NCBI GenBank assembly: GCA_036401895.1
Contig: DASWTW010000524.1
Coordinates: forward strand, 1 to 55,923
Direction of reading: 5' to 3'
DNA: 55,923 nucleotides
Source of the DNA: LB3-1 sp036401895
Lineage (GTDB): Bacteria; Chloroflexota; Chloroflexia; Chloroflexales; Kallotenuaceae
Shown: positions 48,464 to 55,923 of the stretch, in pieces
How positions within the stretch are numbered: the stretch's first letter is position 1
Layout of the letters: each line of letters starts with the position of its first letter
Translations under genes and position numbers: made by a program
The notes under the pieces: generated by a model
Told to the model about the DNA's origin: nothing
Seen by the model: the letters and a program-made list of their open reading frames with translations, nothing else
Database searches by the model: none

Positions 48464-48501
48464 CTGGCTATCATGCTATATTTCTTTGCAAAGGGTATCT
48501 C

Positions 48502-49554
48502 ATGCAACTGTTATATCTTGATCCGCAGCAGCTAGAGCTTGATCCCGAAGGCATTCGCGAGGACGCCGGCGATATTGCCAGCCTCGCTGAGACGATCCGG
48601 GATCATGGCCTGCTTCAGCCGCTCGGCGTCGTCGCGCTGGGCCACGAGCGCTATCGCGTGGTCTATGGTGGACGCCGCCAGCGCGCCGCGATGCAGCTTG
48701 GCCTAGAGCGCGTTCCCTGCATCGTTCTCGATCCCAACGACTCAGACCTGCTCGTTCAGCAGCTGATCGAGAATGTCCAGCGCCAGGACCTCAACGATCT
48801 TGAAAAGGCTCGCTCGTTCAAGCGCCTGCGCGACCGGTTCAGCGAGGACGGCGTCATCAACGAGGGCGCGCTCGACGAGCAGATCGGCCTGGCGGTTGGT
48901 CTCGCGCCACGCACGATTCGACGCTACCTTGGACTCCTCGATCTGCCGACCGAGATTCAGCAGTTTCTGCGTGACGGCGAGCTCACCGTGACTCAGGCCC
49001 AGCACCTGCGCCGCATCGCCAACACCAAAACCCAGATCGAGCTGGCCCAGATGATCGTCGACGAAGGTTTGTCGGCGGGCGAGGTCAGCAGCCTGGCCAA
49101 CTACTTCGCGGCCAACCCGAATCTCACGGTCGATGCGGCCATGCAGGCGCTGTCGAATAACCTGGATCTACGCACCGAGGCGGCCACGCCAGGTGTCAGC
49201 GCCGGTGGTCCACTGCCCAAAGGCGGCGCGGCAGCCACCGAGAGCGGCGACGACAATTTTTGGGACGACGAGCCCGAGGCTAGCGACGAGGAGCAGAGCG
49301 GCGCATTTGCGGCCTTTGCCGCAGAAGATCAGAATCCCTCCAAGAACAAAGCCCGTGTCTTTCGTATCCGCTCGCTCGATCAAATGGTCGACGAGACCGA
49401 TCGGCTGGCGCGCGCCTACCATGAGGGCGATCTGCAAAAGTGGGTACAAAAAGATGAGGGCGCGTCCTTCAAGCTCCGGCTTTTGCTCAAGCAGCTGCGC
49501 GCGCTCTCGCAGGCGATCGAGGCGCTGGTTGGAGATGAGGTTGAGGTCGAGTAA
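48502..49554 (+). CDS. ParB/Spo0J-like DNA-binding protein
   Basis: This 350-residue protein starts at ATG 48502 behind AAAGGG. The N-terminal CTP-binding domain has DPEGIREDAGDIASLAETIRDHGLLQPL and the box YGGRRQRAA, where the usual GERRxRA Glu is Gly, and QLIENVQRQDLN. The helix-turn-helix part is LAVGLAPRTIRRYLGLLDLP. The C-terminus (after 230) is an acidic disordered stretch and then a helical dimerisation-like end. It would bind parS-like sites and spread or clamp DNA. No parA lies next to it in this window. It faces rho across tandem hairpins. Confidence 0.88.
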   Translation: MQLLYLDPQQLELDPEGIREDAGDIASLAETIRDHGLLQPLGVVALGHERYRVVYGGRRQRAAMQLGLERVPCIVLDPNDSDLLVQQLIENVQRQDLNDLEKARSFKRLRDRFSEDGVINEGALDEQIGLAVGLAPRTIRRYLGLLDLPTEIQQFLRDGELTVTQAQHLRRIANTKTQIELAQMIVDEGLSAGEVSSLANYFAANPNLTVDAAMQALSNNLDLRTEAATPGVSAGGPLPKGGAAATESGDDNFWDDEPEASDEEQSGAFAAFAAEDQNPSKNKARVFRIRSLDQMVDETDRLARAYHEGDLQKWVQKDEGASFKLRLLLKQLRALSQAIEALVGDEVEVE

Positions 49555-49560
49555 CTAAAA

Positions 49561-49728
49561 AATTATGGAAATTAACACGAGGGACGAAGCGTGTGCTCGT
49601 CCCTCGTCGTCTTTAAGTCGCCTGATCTGGCCGCCAAAATTGCGGAAATTCATGCGAGAAGCTTTAACACCCGGCAGCCGAAATTGCGGAAATTAAAACG
49701 AGAGACAAAGCCATGCTTCGTCTCTCGT
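49561..49728. terminator. two tandem related hairpin modules between parB and rho
   Basis: Hairpin 1: ACGAGGGACGA (49577-49587) with TCGTCCCTCGT (49597-49607), 11 bp. Hairpin 2: ACGAGAGAC (49698-49706) with GTCTCTCGT (49720-49728), 9 bp plus an inner AAGC/GCTT. Each is preceded by an AATT(A/G)(T/C)GGAAATT direct repeat (49561-49573 and 49682-49694), and a third, hairpin-less copy lies at 49638-49650. On the minus strand hairpin 2 is followed by TTTTAATTT, a good terminator for rho; hairpin 1 serves parB. Confidence 0.72.
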
Positions 49729-49747
49729 CGTGCTCAAGCGAATACAG

Positions 49748-50995
49748 TTACATGTTGCGGCCGAGCGTCGTCAAGAACTCGTCGTTCGTGCGCGTCTTGG
49801 CGAGTCGGGTCAGCACCAGCTCGGTGCCTTCGTTGTCGTTGAGCATACTCACCATGCGGCGCATCGTCCAGACCTGGCGCATCATATCCGGCCCGAGCAG
49901 CAGCTCCTCGCGGCGCGTGCTGGAGCGCGTAATATCGATCGCGGGATAGATGCGCTTCTCAGCCAGGCGGCGCTCAAGCACCAGCTCGGAGTTGCCGGTT
50001 CCCTTGAACTCTTCGTAGATCACGTCGTCCATGCGGCTGCCGGTATCGACAAGACAGGTCGCGATGATCGTCAGCGAGCCGCCATGCTCGATGTTACGCG
50101 CCGCGCCAAAAAAGCGCTTGGGCGGATACAGCGCCACAGGATCGATACCGCCCGACAGTGTACGGCCAGACGGCGGCATGTCGAGGTTGTAGGCTCGCGC
50201 CACACGGGTGATCGAGTCCATCAAGATCACCACATCCTGGCCGCTCTCGACCAGGCGCTTGGCTCGCTCAAGGGTCATCTCGGTCACTTTGGTCTGATCT
50301 TCAACCGACTCGTCAAAGGTCGATGAGATCACCTCGCCCTTGACGGAGCGCCGCATATCGGTCACTTCCTCGGGCCGCTCACCAACCAGCAGCACCATCA
50401 GATGCACATCCGCATGATTAGTCGTAATGCCGTTAGCGATCGCCTTGAGCAGCATCGTCTTGCCAGCTTTCGGCGGCGACACGATCAAACCGCGCTGCCC
50501 ACGCCCGATCGGCGCGACCAGATCCACCAGGCGCGTAGCCAGGATCTGCGGCTCGGTCGCCAGCTTGAGCTGCTGGTTCGGGAAAATCGGCGTCAGCTGA
50601 TCGAAGTGCGGGCGATTGCGCGCAATCTCGGGATCGATCCCATTGATCAGCTCGACTCGCAGCAGGCTATAGTAGCGCTCGTTTTCTTTCGGCGGACGGA
50701 CCTGACCCGTCACGCGGTCGCCGGTGCGCAGGCCAAAGCGGCGAATCTGCGACTGTGACACATACACATCATCCGGCCCCGGCAGCATGCGGTCGCTGCG
50801 CAAAAAGCCGAAGCCATCCGACACAATATCCAGAATCCCTGAGCTAAAGCTGTTGCCGACCTGCTCAGTCTGAGCGTGCATCAGCTTCATAATGAGATCT
50901 TGCTTGCGTAGCCGTGCAAAGCTAGGAATTTCCAGCTCCCGCGCCAGCTCGTGCAAGTCGCTCAACGGTTTCATTTCAAGTTCAGCGATATTCAC
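49748..50995 (-). CDS. rho: transcription termination factor Rho
   Basis: This 415-residue hexameric RNA helicase starts at GTG 50995 behind GGAGG. The N-terminal domain holds LHELARELEI and the cold-shock-like RNA-binding region GILDIVSDGFGFLR. The ATPase domain has Walker A PPKAGKTML, LLVGERPEEVTDMRR, the Walker B QDVVILMDSITRVARAYN, the Q-loop and R-loop around GRTLSGG, and the SRMDDVIYEEFKGTGNSEL stretch. It releases RNA at Rho-dependent sites. It has a long (~365-base) leader and its own promoter. Confidence 0.97.
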   Translation of the reverse strand: MNIAELEMKPLSDLHELARELEIPSFARLRKQDLIMKLMHAQTEQVGNSFSSGILDIVSDGFGFLRSDRMLPGPDDVYVSQSQIRRFGLRTGDRVTGQVRPPKENERYYSLLRVELINGIDPEIARNRPHFDQLTPIFPNQQLKLATEPQILATRLVDLVAPIGRGQRGLIVSPPKAGKTMLLKAIANGITTNHADVHLMVLLVGERPEEVTDMRRSVKGEVISSTFDESVEDQTKVTEMTLERAKRLVESGQDVVILMDSITRVARAYNLDMPPSGRTLSGGIDPVALYPPKRFFGAARNIEHGGSLTIIATCLVDTGSRMDDVIYEEFKGTGNSELVLERRLAEKRIYPAIDITRSSTRREELLLGPDMMRQVWTMRRMVSMLNDNEGTELVLTRLAKTRTNDEFLTTLGRNM

Positions 50996-51361
50996 AGAAG
51001 GTCCTCCAGAAGCACCAGTTTAAGGGATAAAACAAAACACACGCAGGACACCTGCGGTAGCACCTAGGCCCGATCTATAGGTCACATCTGAAACCAGGGT
51101 ACAGTTCGTGTCCAGATCACAAAGCGTGAGGGGGGACGAATCAGCATGAGACTCGATACTTTAGGTGCTGCTTATGCGACGATCGATGCCATATCAGGCA
51201 GCTAAACCAGGTTAGACCGTTGGGCTGAGGCTTAGGGCAATACACCAAGATCTATAACAACACAGGTAGAAACTCACCGGGGGAGCCACGCAGCACTCGT
51301 CAACATTCGGCACAGCGTTAACGCAGCCTGAGAGGGTACCGAGGCTGTTCACACCAGCCTC
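50996..51361 (-). promoter_or_regulatory. long rho 5' leader with a start-proximal hairpin
   Basis: From the predicted start of transcription near 51361 to the GTG start there are about 365 bases without a convincing gene. Directly at its start is the hairpin 51339-51347/51355-51363 (CCGAGGCTG with its complement, 9 bp, 7-base loop). No known riboswitch is recognised. E. coli rho is autoregulated through its leader; whether this one works the same way is inference. Confidence 0.5.
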
Positions 51362-51367
51362 GGACAT

Positions 51368-51395
51368 AGTATAGCAGGTTTCATGCAGAATGCAA
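51368..51395 (-). promoter_or_regulatory. extended -10 promoter of rho
   Basis: On the minus strand TTGCAT (51390-51395) and TATACT (51368-51373) are 16 bases apart, with TGC before the -10 (TGCTATACT). Confidence 0.72.
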
Positions 51396-51427
51396 GTCCC
51401 TGTCTGCATTATTTGCGATTCTGCCGC

Positions 51428-52420
51428 TTACCCGTTCCGCTGATCGAACGGCAGTTGCGAGATCCGCATCAGCTTATCCCAACGATGGCTTGCCTCGATA
51501 AATCGCGACGTACCGCTGCGAGAACGCATAACCATTGAATGCGTTGTCGCGCCCCAGCCAAAGTATTGTACTCCTCTCAGTAGCTCACCGGTTGTGATGC
51601 CGGTTGCAGCAAAATGCACATCTTCGCCCTGGCACAGATCGCTGGTGGTGTAAACACGCGCAATATCGATCCGTTCCCGTTCGACAATTTCGCGCTCCTG
51701 ATCGTTTCGCGGCCACAGCCGGCACTGGATCTCGCCGCCGATGCACTTGAGCGCGCAGGCCGTCACAACCGCCTCGGGCGCGCCGCCGATGCCCATCAGA
51801 ATATCGGCCGGAGCGTTATCCATGGTTGTCATCACACCGGCGGCTACATCGCCATGCAGGATCATTTTGATCCGCGCCCCGGTCTCGCGGATCTCCTGGA
51901 TCATCTGCTTGTGTCGCGGCCGGTCAAGAATAACGACGGTCACATCGTCGACATCTTTTTTGAGCGCCTGCGCCACATTGCGAATGTTCTGCTCGACCGA
52001 TGCCGTGATGTCGATCGCGCCTGCGGCATCTTCGCCCACCGCGATCTTTTCCATGTACATGATGCCCGGCGTAGCAAACAGTGAGCCACGCTCAGCGATC
52101 GCAACCACCGCGATCGCGCCAGGCATGCCTTCAGCCAGCAGTGTGGTCCCTTCGACGGGATCGACCGCAATATCCACCGCGGGTGGATGACCATTTCCCA
52201 GGACCTCGCCGATGTACAGCATCGGCGCCTCGTCTTTCTCGCCCTCGCCGATCACGACAATACCATCCATATCGACGTTGTTCAAGGCGTAGCGCATGGC
52301 ATCCACCGCCGCCTGATCCGACTCGTTCTTATCGCCACGGCCCATCCAGCGGCCAGCCCGCAGCGCTGCGGCTTCGGTCGCGCGAACCAGCTCAAAGCCT
52401 ATGTTACGCTCGATCTTCAT
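51428..52420 (-). CDS. glpX: fructose-1,6-bisphosphatase class II
   Basis: This 330-residue protein starts at ATG 52420 behind AAGGAGG. GlpX landmarks: the N-terminal NIGFELVRATEAAALRAG, DKNESDQAAVDAM, GEGEKDEAPMLYIGE, the DPVEGTTL metal site, and GIGGAPEAVVTACALK. It removes the 1-phosphate from fructose-1,6-bisphosphate in gluconeogenesis. It lies upstream of rho on the same strand but has its own promoter and is separated from rho by the rho promoter and leader. Confidence 0.95.
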   Translation of the reverse strand: MKIERNIGFELVRATEAAALRAGRWMGRGDKNESDQAAVDAMRYALNNVDMDGIVVIGEGEKDEAPMLYIGEVLGNGHPPAVDIAVDPVEGTTLLAEGMPGAIAVVAIAERGSLFATPGIMYMEKIAVGEDAAGAIDITASVEQNIRNVAQALKKDVDDVTVVILDRPRHKQMIQEIRETGARIKMILHGDVAAGVMTTMDNAPADILMGIGGAPEAVVTACALKCIGGEIQCRLWPRNDQEREIVERERIDIARVYTTSDLCQGEDVHFAATGITTGELLRGVQYFGWGATTHSMVMRSRSGTSRFIEASHRWDKLMRISQLPFDQRNG

Positions 52421-52465
52421 GCTACCTCCTTGTAGCTGGTGGTCGAACCTCACGTAGAGGGCGCC

Positions 52466-52495
52466 ATTCTAGCATAGGCCATTACTGAGTGTCTA
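52466..52495 (-). promoter_or_regulatory. extended -10 promoter of glpX
   Basis: On the minus strand TAGACA (52490-52495) and TAGAAT (52466-52471) are 18 bases apart, with TGC before the -10 (TGCTAGAAT). Confidence 0.62.
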
Positions 52496-52634
52496 ACGAA
52501 AGCGATTACAATCAATCAAACCAAAACTCGATTCAAGTAATTGTTCGTCAACGTCGATAGGACTAGCGTTTTTCATACTTTTGTCATGTGTGTACCGTTG
52601 CGGACGTTATCGATGCATGGTAGGATCTGCGACT

Positions 52635-54344
52635 ATGAATGGATTTGATCCGACTCGCTCGATCGTCGGCCAGATAATAACGTTTCTGCATCGAATTAAT
52701 CCGTTTGGTTCGATGATGCCGCAGCTTAACCGAATGTACTCGCTCGGTCAGCAGGTCCGAGGAACGCGCAAATATGGTATGCGCTGGGAGTTCCTGATAC
52801 CGCTGATCGCGCTGATCATTCTGGCCGGATCGTTGTTGCTTAAAGCGCTTGCACCCACGCCTCCACGTAATCAACCATCACAGGTCGGCGTGGTTCCTCC
52901 GGGCAGCACTGCTCAGCCTAACATTACTGCAACCGGCTATCCAGCTGCAAGCAACCCAAGCTCGACAAATCCTAATTCTGTCACGCCGGGAGTCAGCCCG
53001 CCGCCAGGCATAGATACTACAGCAACCGCCACGTTCGGCAGCACGGTGATTCCGCTTGGGCCGAACTCCGGCTATCCCAATCCCGGCACCGGGCCGGAAC
53101 CGATCGGCCAGGCGCCGGGTGGCGTTCCCAGCGTTCCTGATACTACGAATCCACCGGCCGGCGGCAACCCGATCAGTGTGCCGACTCCAGCCCTGATCGC
53201 GCCGACGACTGCGCCTGTGCCGCCGACAACCGGCTACCCGACGCCGCAGCCGCAGCAGCCACAGCAGCCGCCAGCCCAAAATGATCCCGAGCCGACAGTC
53301 CAGGTGCCACTCCAGCCTACAAGCAGCACGGGAACGCAGGACCCGGCAGCATCGCCGACACCTGAGCCCACGCCGACTAGTGATATTCCGCCGACACCTG
53401 AGCCGACACTGCCGCCACCAACGCCAACTTCGCGTCCGTCAGAGGTTTTGAGCGGCAATCTGCGCTGGACCGTAGCTGATAGCCCGAAGACTCTCGACAA
53501 AGATTACGCGCTCGTCGCCGGCTCATCGCTGACGATCGATCCGGGTGTGGAAGTTCGGGTTGCGCCCGGCGTACAGTTCACGATCGGCGGCACACTGCGC
53601 GCACAAGGCAGCCGCTTTGTCGCGACCGAGGGTCGCTGGGAAGGCATCGCGGGGACGCAGGGCAGCACGATCATCCTGGATCAAGTGCAGATCCGCCAGG
53701 CGGGGCAGTCCGGCACGGCGGTGAGCAGCACCGGCGGTACGCTCGTCGTGCGCAATAGCTCGCTGAGCGATAACGGCGGCGGCATCGTCTCGATCGGCAG
53801 CTCGTTGGACCTGCGCAACACGCAGATCAGCGGCAACGCCATCACAGGCCCGGCGGTCAATGTGCGTCTGCCTGAGCGTGGTGCGGTCAACATTACCAAT
53901 AACATCGTCGGCGGCAACGGCACGCCCGCTGGTGGTGCGCAGGTTCTGATCTCCGCCGAGCAGCCGGCAGCTCCGTTCGCAGTCGAAGGCAATCTGTTGG
54001 TCGGCGGCGCGGGCGTGGGCATGATCATCAACACCGCCCAGCCACTCAGCGGCACGATCCGCTGTAACAGCTTTGACGGCGGCACGGTCGGCCTGCAACT
54101 CGCAGCACGCCGCGCCGACACTGCCGGATTCAATCTCGTCATCGATAACAACGCCTTCGAGCGTCAGACAACCTACGGCGCAACCGGAACGTTGGCCTTC
54201 AACGTGAGCAACAACTGGTGGAGCGATCCATCAGGGCCGCGCGATGCAGGACGCAACCCAGAGGGCCGTGGTGTAGCCATCGGTGTTAATCTTCAGTTCC
54301 AGCCCTGGCTCGCGGGCCGAGCAGCCTGTGCGCCAACTCGCTAA
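52635..54344 (+). CDS. surface protein with Pro/Thr stalk and parallel beta-helix
   Basis: This 569-residue protein starts at ATG 52635 (MNGFDPTRS); ATG 52617 in frame is possible. After about 50 cytoplasmic residues comes one membrane helix (FLIPLIALIILAGSLLLKAL). A ~190-residue Pro/Thr/Gly-rich stalk follows, then about 290 residues of right-handed beta-helix: DPGVEVRVAPGVQF, then rungs with VVRNSSLSDNGGGI, LDLRNTQISGNAI and ITNNIVGGNG, like NosD/pectate-lyase-fold proteins. No catalytic residues are recognised. It is probably displayed on the cell surface, for adhesion or glycan binding. Confidence 0.75.
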   Translation: MNGFDPTRSIVGQIITFLHRINPFGSMMPQLNRMYSLGQQVRGTRKYGMRWEFLIPLIALIILAGSLLLKALAPTPPRNQPSQVGVVPPGSTAQPNITATGYPAASNPSSTNPNSVTPGVSPPPGIDTTATATFGSTVIPLGPNSGYPNPGTGPEPIGQAPGGVPSVPDTTNPPAGGNPISVPTPALIAPTTAPVPPTTGYPTPQPQQPQQPPAQNDPEPTVQVPLQPTSSTGTQDPAASPTPEPTPTSDIPPTPEPTLPPPTPTSRPSEVLSGNLRWTVADSPKTLDKDYALVAGSSLTIDPGVEVRVAPGVQFTIGGTLRAQGSRFVATEGRWEGIAGTQGSTIILDQVQIRQAGQSGTAVSSTGGTLVVRNSSLSDNGGGIVSIGSSLDLRNTQISGNAITGPAVNVRLPERGAVNITNNIVGGNGTPAGGAQVLISAEQPAAPFAVEGNLLVGGAGVGMIINTAQPLSGTIRCNSFDGGTVGLQLAARRADTAGFNLVIDNNAFERQTTYGATGTLAFNVSNNWWSDPSGPRDAGRNPEGRGVAIGVNLQFQPWLAGRAACAPTR

Positions 54345-54426
54345 TAACCTAACCTAACCTTACATCTTCGCTAACATCCCCCGAACTGGCTTTTGCAGAT
54401 CGGCTGCTTAACGAGTGGAGTACGCT

Positions 54427-55923
54427 ATGATTCGTCATGCTCTCCGGTCGATCAGCGCGCTCGCTTTTTTAGGCTGCGCGCTGATTCTGCTCAACGTTGC
54501 TCATGCCCAGACAACGACGAGCGACCTTAAACCGCATGTGTCCAATATCGCGCCGGATGCCTTTAAGCGCGTTGCAGATCAGGGAGCAGCTGCTGATAGT
54601 CAGATCGTCGAGACAGATCGGCTGGCGGCTGACGCTCAGTTCAACTACATTATGCTGCGCTGGCAATCGACCGAGCCGACTTCGTCCACGCTGGAGATCG
54701 AGATTCGCGCCAGCAGCGACGGTACCACCTGGACCGACTGGGGCGAGGCCCACGAGGACCACGACCTGGTCGATCCTGAAGATCCCGAAGGACTGCACTG
54801 GAGCGGCGTTGTCTATACCGGTGTGGCCCAGTTCTACCAGCTGCGGGTCACGAGCACACCCGGCACCAATGGATCGATGCCAGGCTTTAGCAACGTTCAG
54901 GTGCATACCGTGGACTCGCGGCTGGTCAACATGGCGGTGCCGCAGCCACAGAGCGACGGCGTGGTCTCGCCGATGGGCGTAGCACGTCCGGCGTACATTT
55001 CGCGCACGGGCTGGGGCAATCCACAGGGCGAGGCCGCTCCCAACGCACCGCCCGCCTACTACACCGCTAACCACTTGGTGGTGCATCACACCGCCGACTC
55101 CAACAACCTCGGGTCGAGCGAGCCGAACTGGGCCGCGCGCGTCCGAGCGATCTGGTCGTTTCATACCTACAGCCGCGGCTGGGGCGACATCGGCTACAAC
55201 TGGTTGATCGATCCCAACGGCGTGATCTACGCTGGCCGGGCCGGCTCGACCGATACCACTCGTGATGCCGTCGGCTTCCACGATACCGCCAACTACGGCT
55301 CGATGGGCGTGTCGTTGATCGGCACCTACAGCAGCGTCGCGCCAACAACCGCCGCGCAGAACAGCCTGGTCGATATTCTCTCGTGGAAGGCCAGCCAGCG
55401 CAACATCGATCCGATGGGCAGCAGCTGGTACTACGGCTGCTCGCGCTCGGATTACTGCGCGCCCTTCAACAGTGGCTCGGTAGTGCTTAACATCGCCGGG
55501 CATCGCCAGGTAACGCCGGGTCACACGACCTGTCCGGGCGATCAAGTCATCAACCTGCTGCCCTCGATCCGCCAGCGTGTGCATCAGCGGCTGAACGGCG
55601 GCGGCGACAACGGTGATGCCACGATCGACGAGATGGAAAGCTCGTTTACGTCAGGCGGCTCCTGGAAAGATCGATCCTGCGGCTACGGCGGCCATACCTA
55701 CTGGACCTACGCCACCAACGGTAGCGAGGGCGTTCCCAGCGAAAACTGGGGCATCTGGAAGCCGAATCTGCCGCAGACCGGACAGTACAAAGTGCTGGTA
55801 CATATTCCCCAGGGCTGCGCGATCGCCTCACCGCCGTACGCGACGACCAATGCGCGCTACGAGATCCGCCACGCCAGCGGCACCGAAACTCGCATCGTGG
55901 ATCAGAACACGGCTCAAGAGTGG
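54427..55923 (+). CDS. secreted N-acetylmuramoyl-L-alanine amidase/PGRP-domain protein (3' partial)
   Basis: The frame is open to the window's end (499 residues seen). It starts at ATG 54427 behind GTGGAG. Residues 1-29 are a signal peptide. A beta-sandwich-like segment follows (about 75-165: RWQSTEPTSSTLEIEIRA and later). The amidase_2/PGRP domain then carries the zinc ligands: the first His pair in VVHHTAD, then HRQVTPGHTTCPGD with the last His and Cys. A golvesin-like domain begins near 400 (DEMESSF to the cut end). It would hydrolyse peptidoglycan, its own or that of other bacteria. It lies 82 bases after the beta-helix gene on the same strand. Confidence 0.88.
   Translation, partial: MIRHALRSISALAFLGCALILLNVAHAQTTTSDLKPHVSNIAPDAFKRVADQGAAADSQIVETDRLAADAQFNYIMLRWQSTEPTSSTLEIEIRASSDGTTWTDWGEAHEDHDLVDPEDPEGLHWSGVVYTGVAQFYQLRVTSTPGTNGSMPGFSNVQVHTVDSRLVNMAVPQPQSDGVVSPMGVARPAYISRTGWGNPQGEAAPNAPPAYYTANHLVVHHTADSNNLGSSEPNWAARVRAIWSFHTYSRGWGDIGYNWLIDPNGVIYAGRAGSTDTTRDAVGFHDTANYGSMGVSLIGTYSSVAPTTAAQNSLVDILSWKASQRNIDPMGSSWYYGCSRSDYCAPFNSGSVVLNIAGHRQVTPGHTTCPGDQVINLLPSIRQRVHQRLNGGGDNGDATIDEMESSFTSGGSWKDRSCGYGGHTYWTYATNGSEGVPSENWGIWKPNLPQTGQYKVLVHIPQGCAIASPPYATTNARYEIRHASGTETRIVDQNTAQEW

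Noticed and set aside
49561..49728. CRISPR-like array
   Set aside because: Only three short direct repeats with unequal spacing (77 and 44 bases) and hairpins downstream of them; no cas genes. It is a terminator region.
51212..51365. Upstream peptide (51 codons) in the rho leader
   Set aside because: Its ATG lies only two bases past the -10, before the expected transcription start, and there is no ribosome site.
54469..55584. 371-codon minus-strand frame opposite the amidase
   Set aside because: The plus strand has signal peptide, zinc ligands and a ribosome site; this one is a shadow.

Overview
The window is a dense, high-GC (roughly 60 % by eye) bacterial chromosome segment that fits a monoderm member of the Chloroflexota, probably class Chloroflexia. 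This is an inference from three things: secreted proteins with Pro/Thr-rich linkers, a Tad-type pilus locus without an outer-membrane secretin, and a cobalamin-dependent class II ribonucleotide reductase beside a cytochrome bc operon. I see no rRNA, tRNA, CRISPR array, insertion sequence or phage gene. The first gene (MFS transporter) is cut at its 5' end and the last (secreted amidase) at its 3' end.

Layout. 1-3.5 kb: MFS transporter, an EndoIII-like glycosylase and a secreted VanW-domain protein. 3.7-8.7 kb: enolase with a small gene after it, an S41 lipoprotein head-to-head with a DUF4126 membrane protein, and an M20 peptidase. 8.7-16.8 kb: a class B PBP, an Rrf2 regulator, an F420-dependent dehydrogenase, a small secreted protein, gpmI-DinB and a PpiC-type lipoprotein. 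17-21 kb: a four-gene Rieske/cytochrome b/dihaem cytochrome c operon. 21-26 kb: a double zinc-ribbon protein and nrdJ, which is interrupted by a 374-residue LAGLIDADG intein and has candidate NrdR and DnaA sites upstream. 26-35 kb: a DinB-DUF1963-methyltransferase operon, a VapBC pair, a cob(I)alamin adenosyltransferase (it makes the NrdJ cofactor), an MBL hydrolase and a heterodimeric ABC exporter. 35.9-46.1 kb: a nine-gene Tad pilus locus ending in a VWA-domain membrane protein. 46.6-52.4 kb: fabI, parB, rho and glpX. 52.6-55.9 kb: a beta-helix surface protein and a PGRP amidase.

Two features recur in the non-coding DNA. One is an interspersed repeat family: GTTCTTTGTTCC-type runs, several combined with a GGCCCTCACCCC element carrying variable hairpins, at five intergenic sites and tandemly duplicated between the two ABC exporter halves. 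The other is a common promoter form, an extended -10 starting TGCTA, usually 16-18 bases from a -35-like hexamer. I found no wholly new multi-gene system. The most unusual items are the intein-bearing nrdJ with its control region, the Tad locus with its VWA gene, the repeat family, and the cytochrome b with a long soluble tail.
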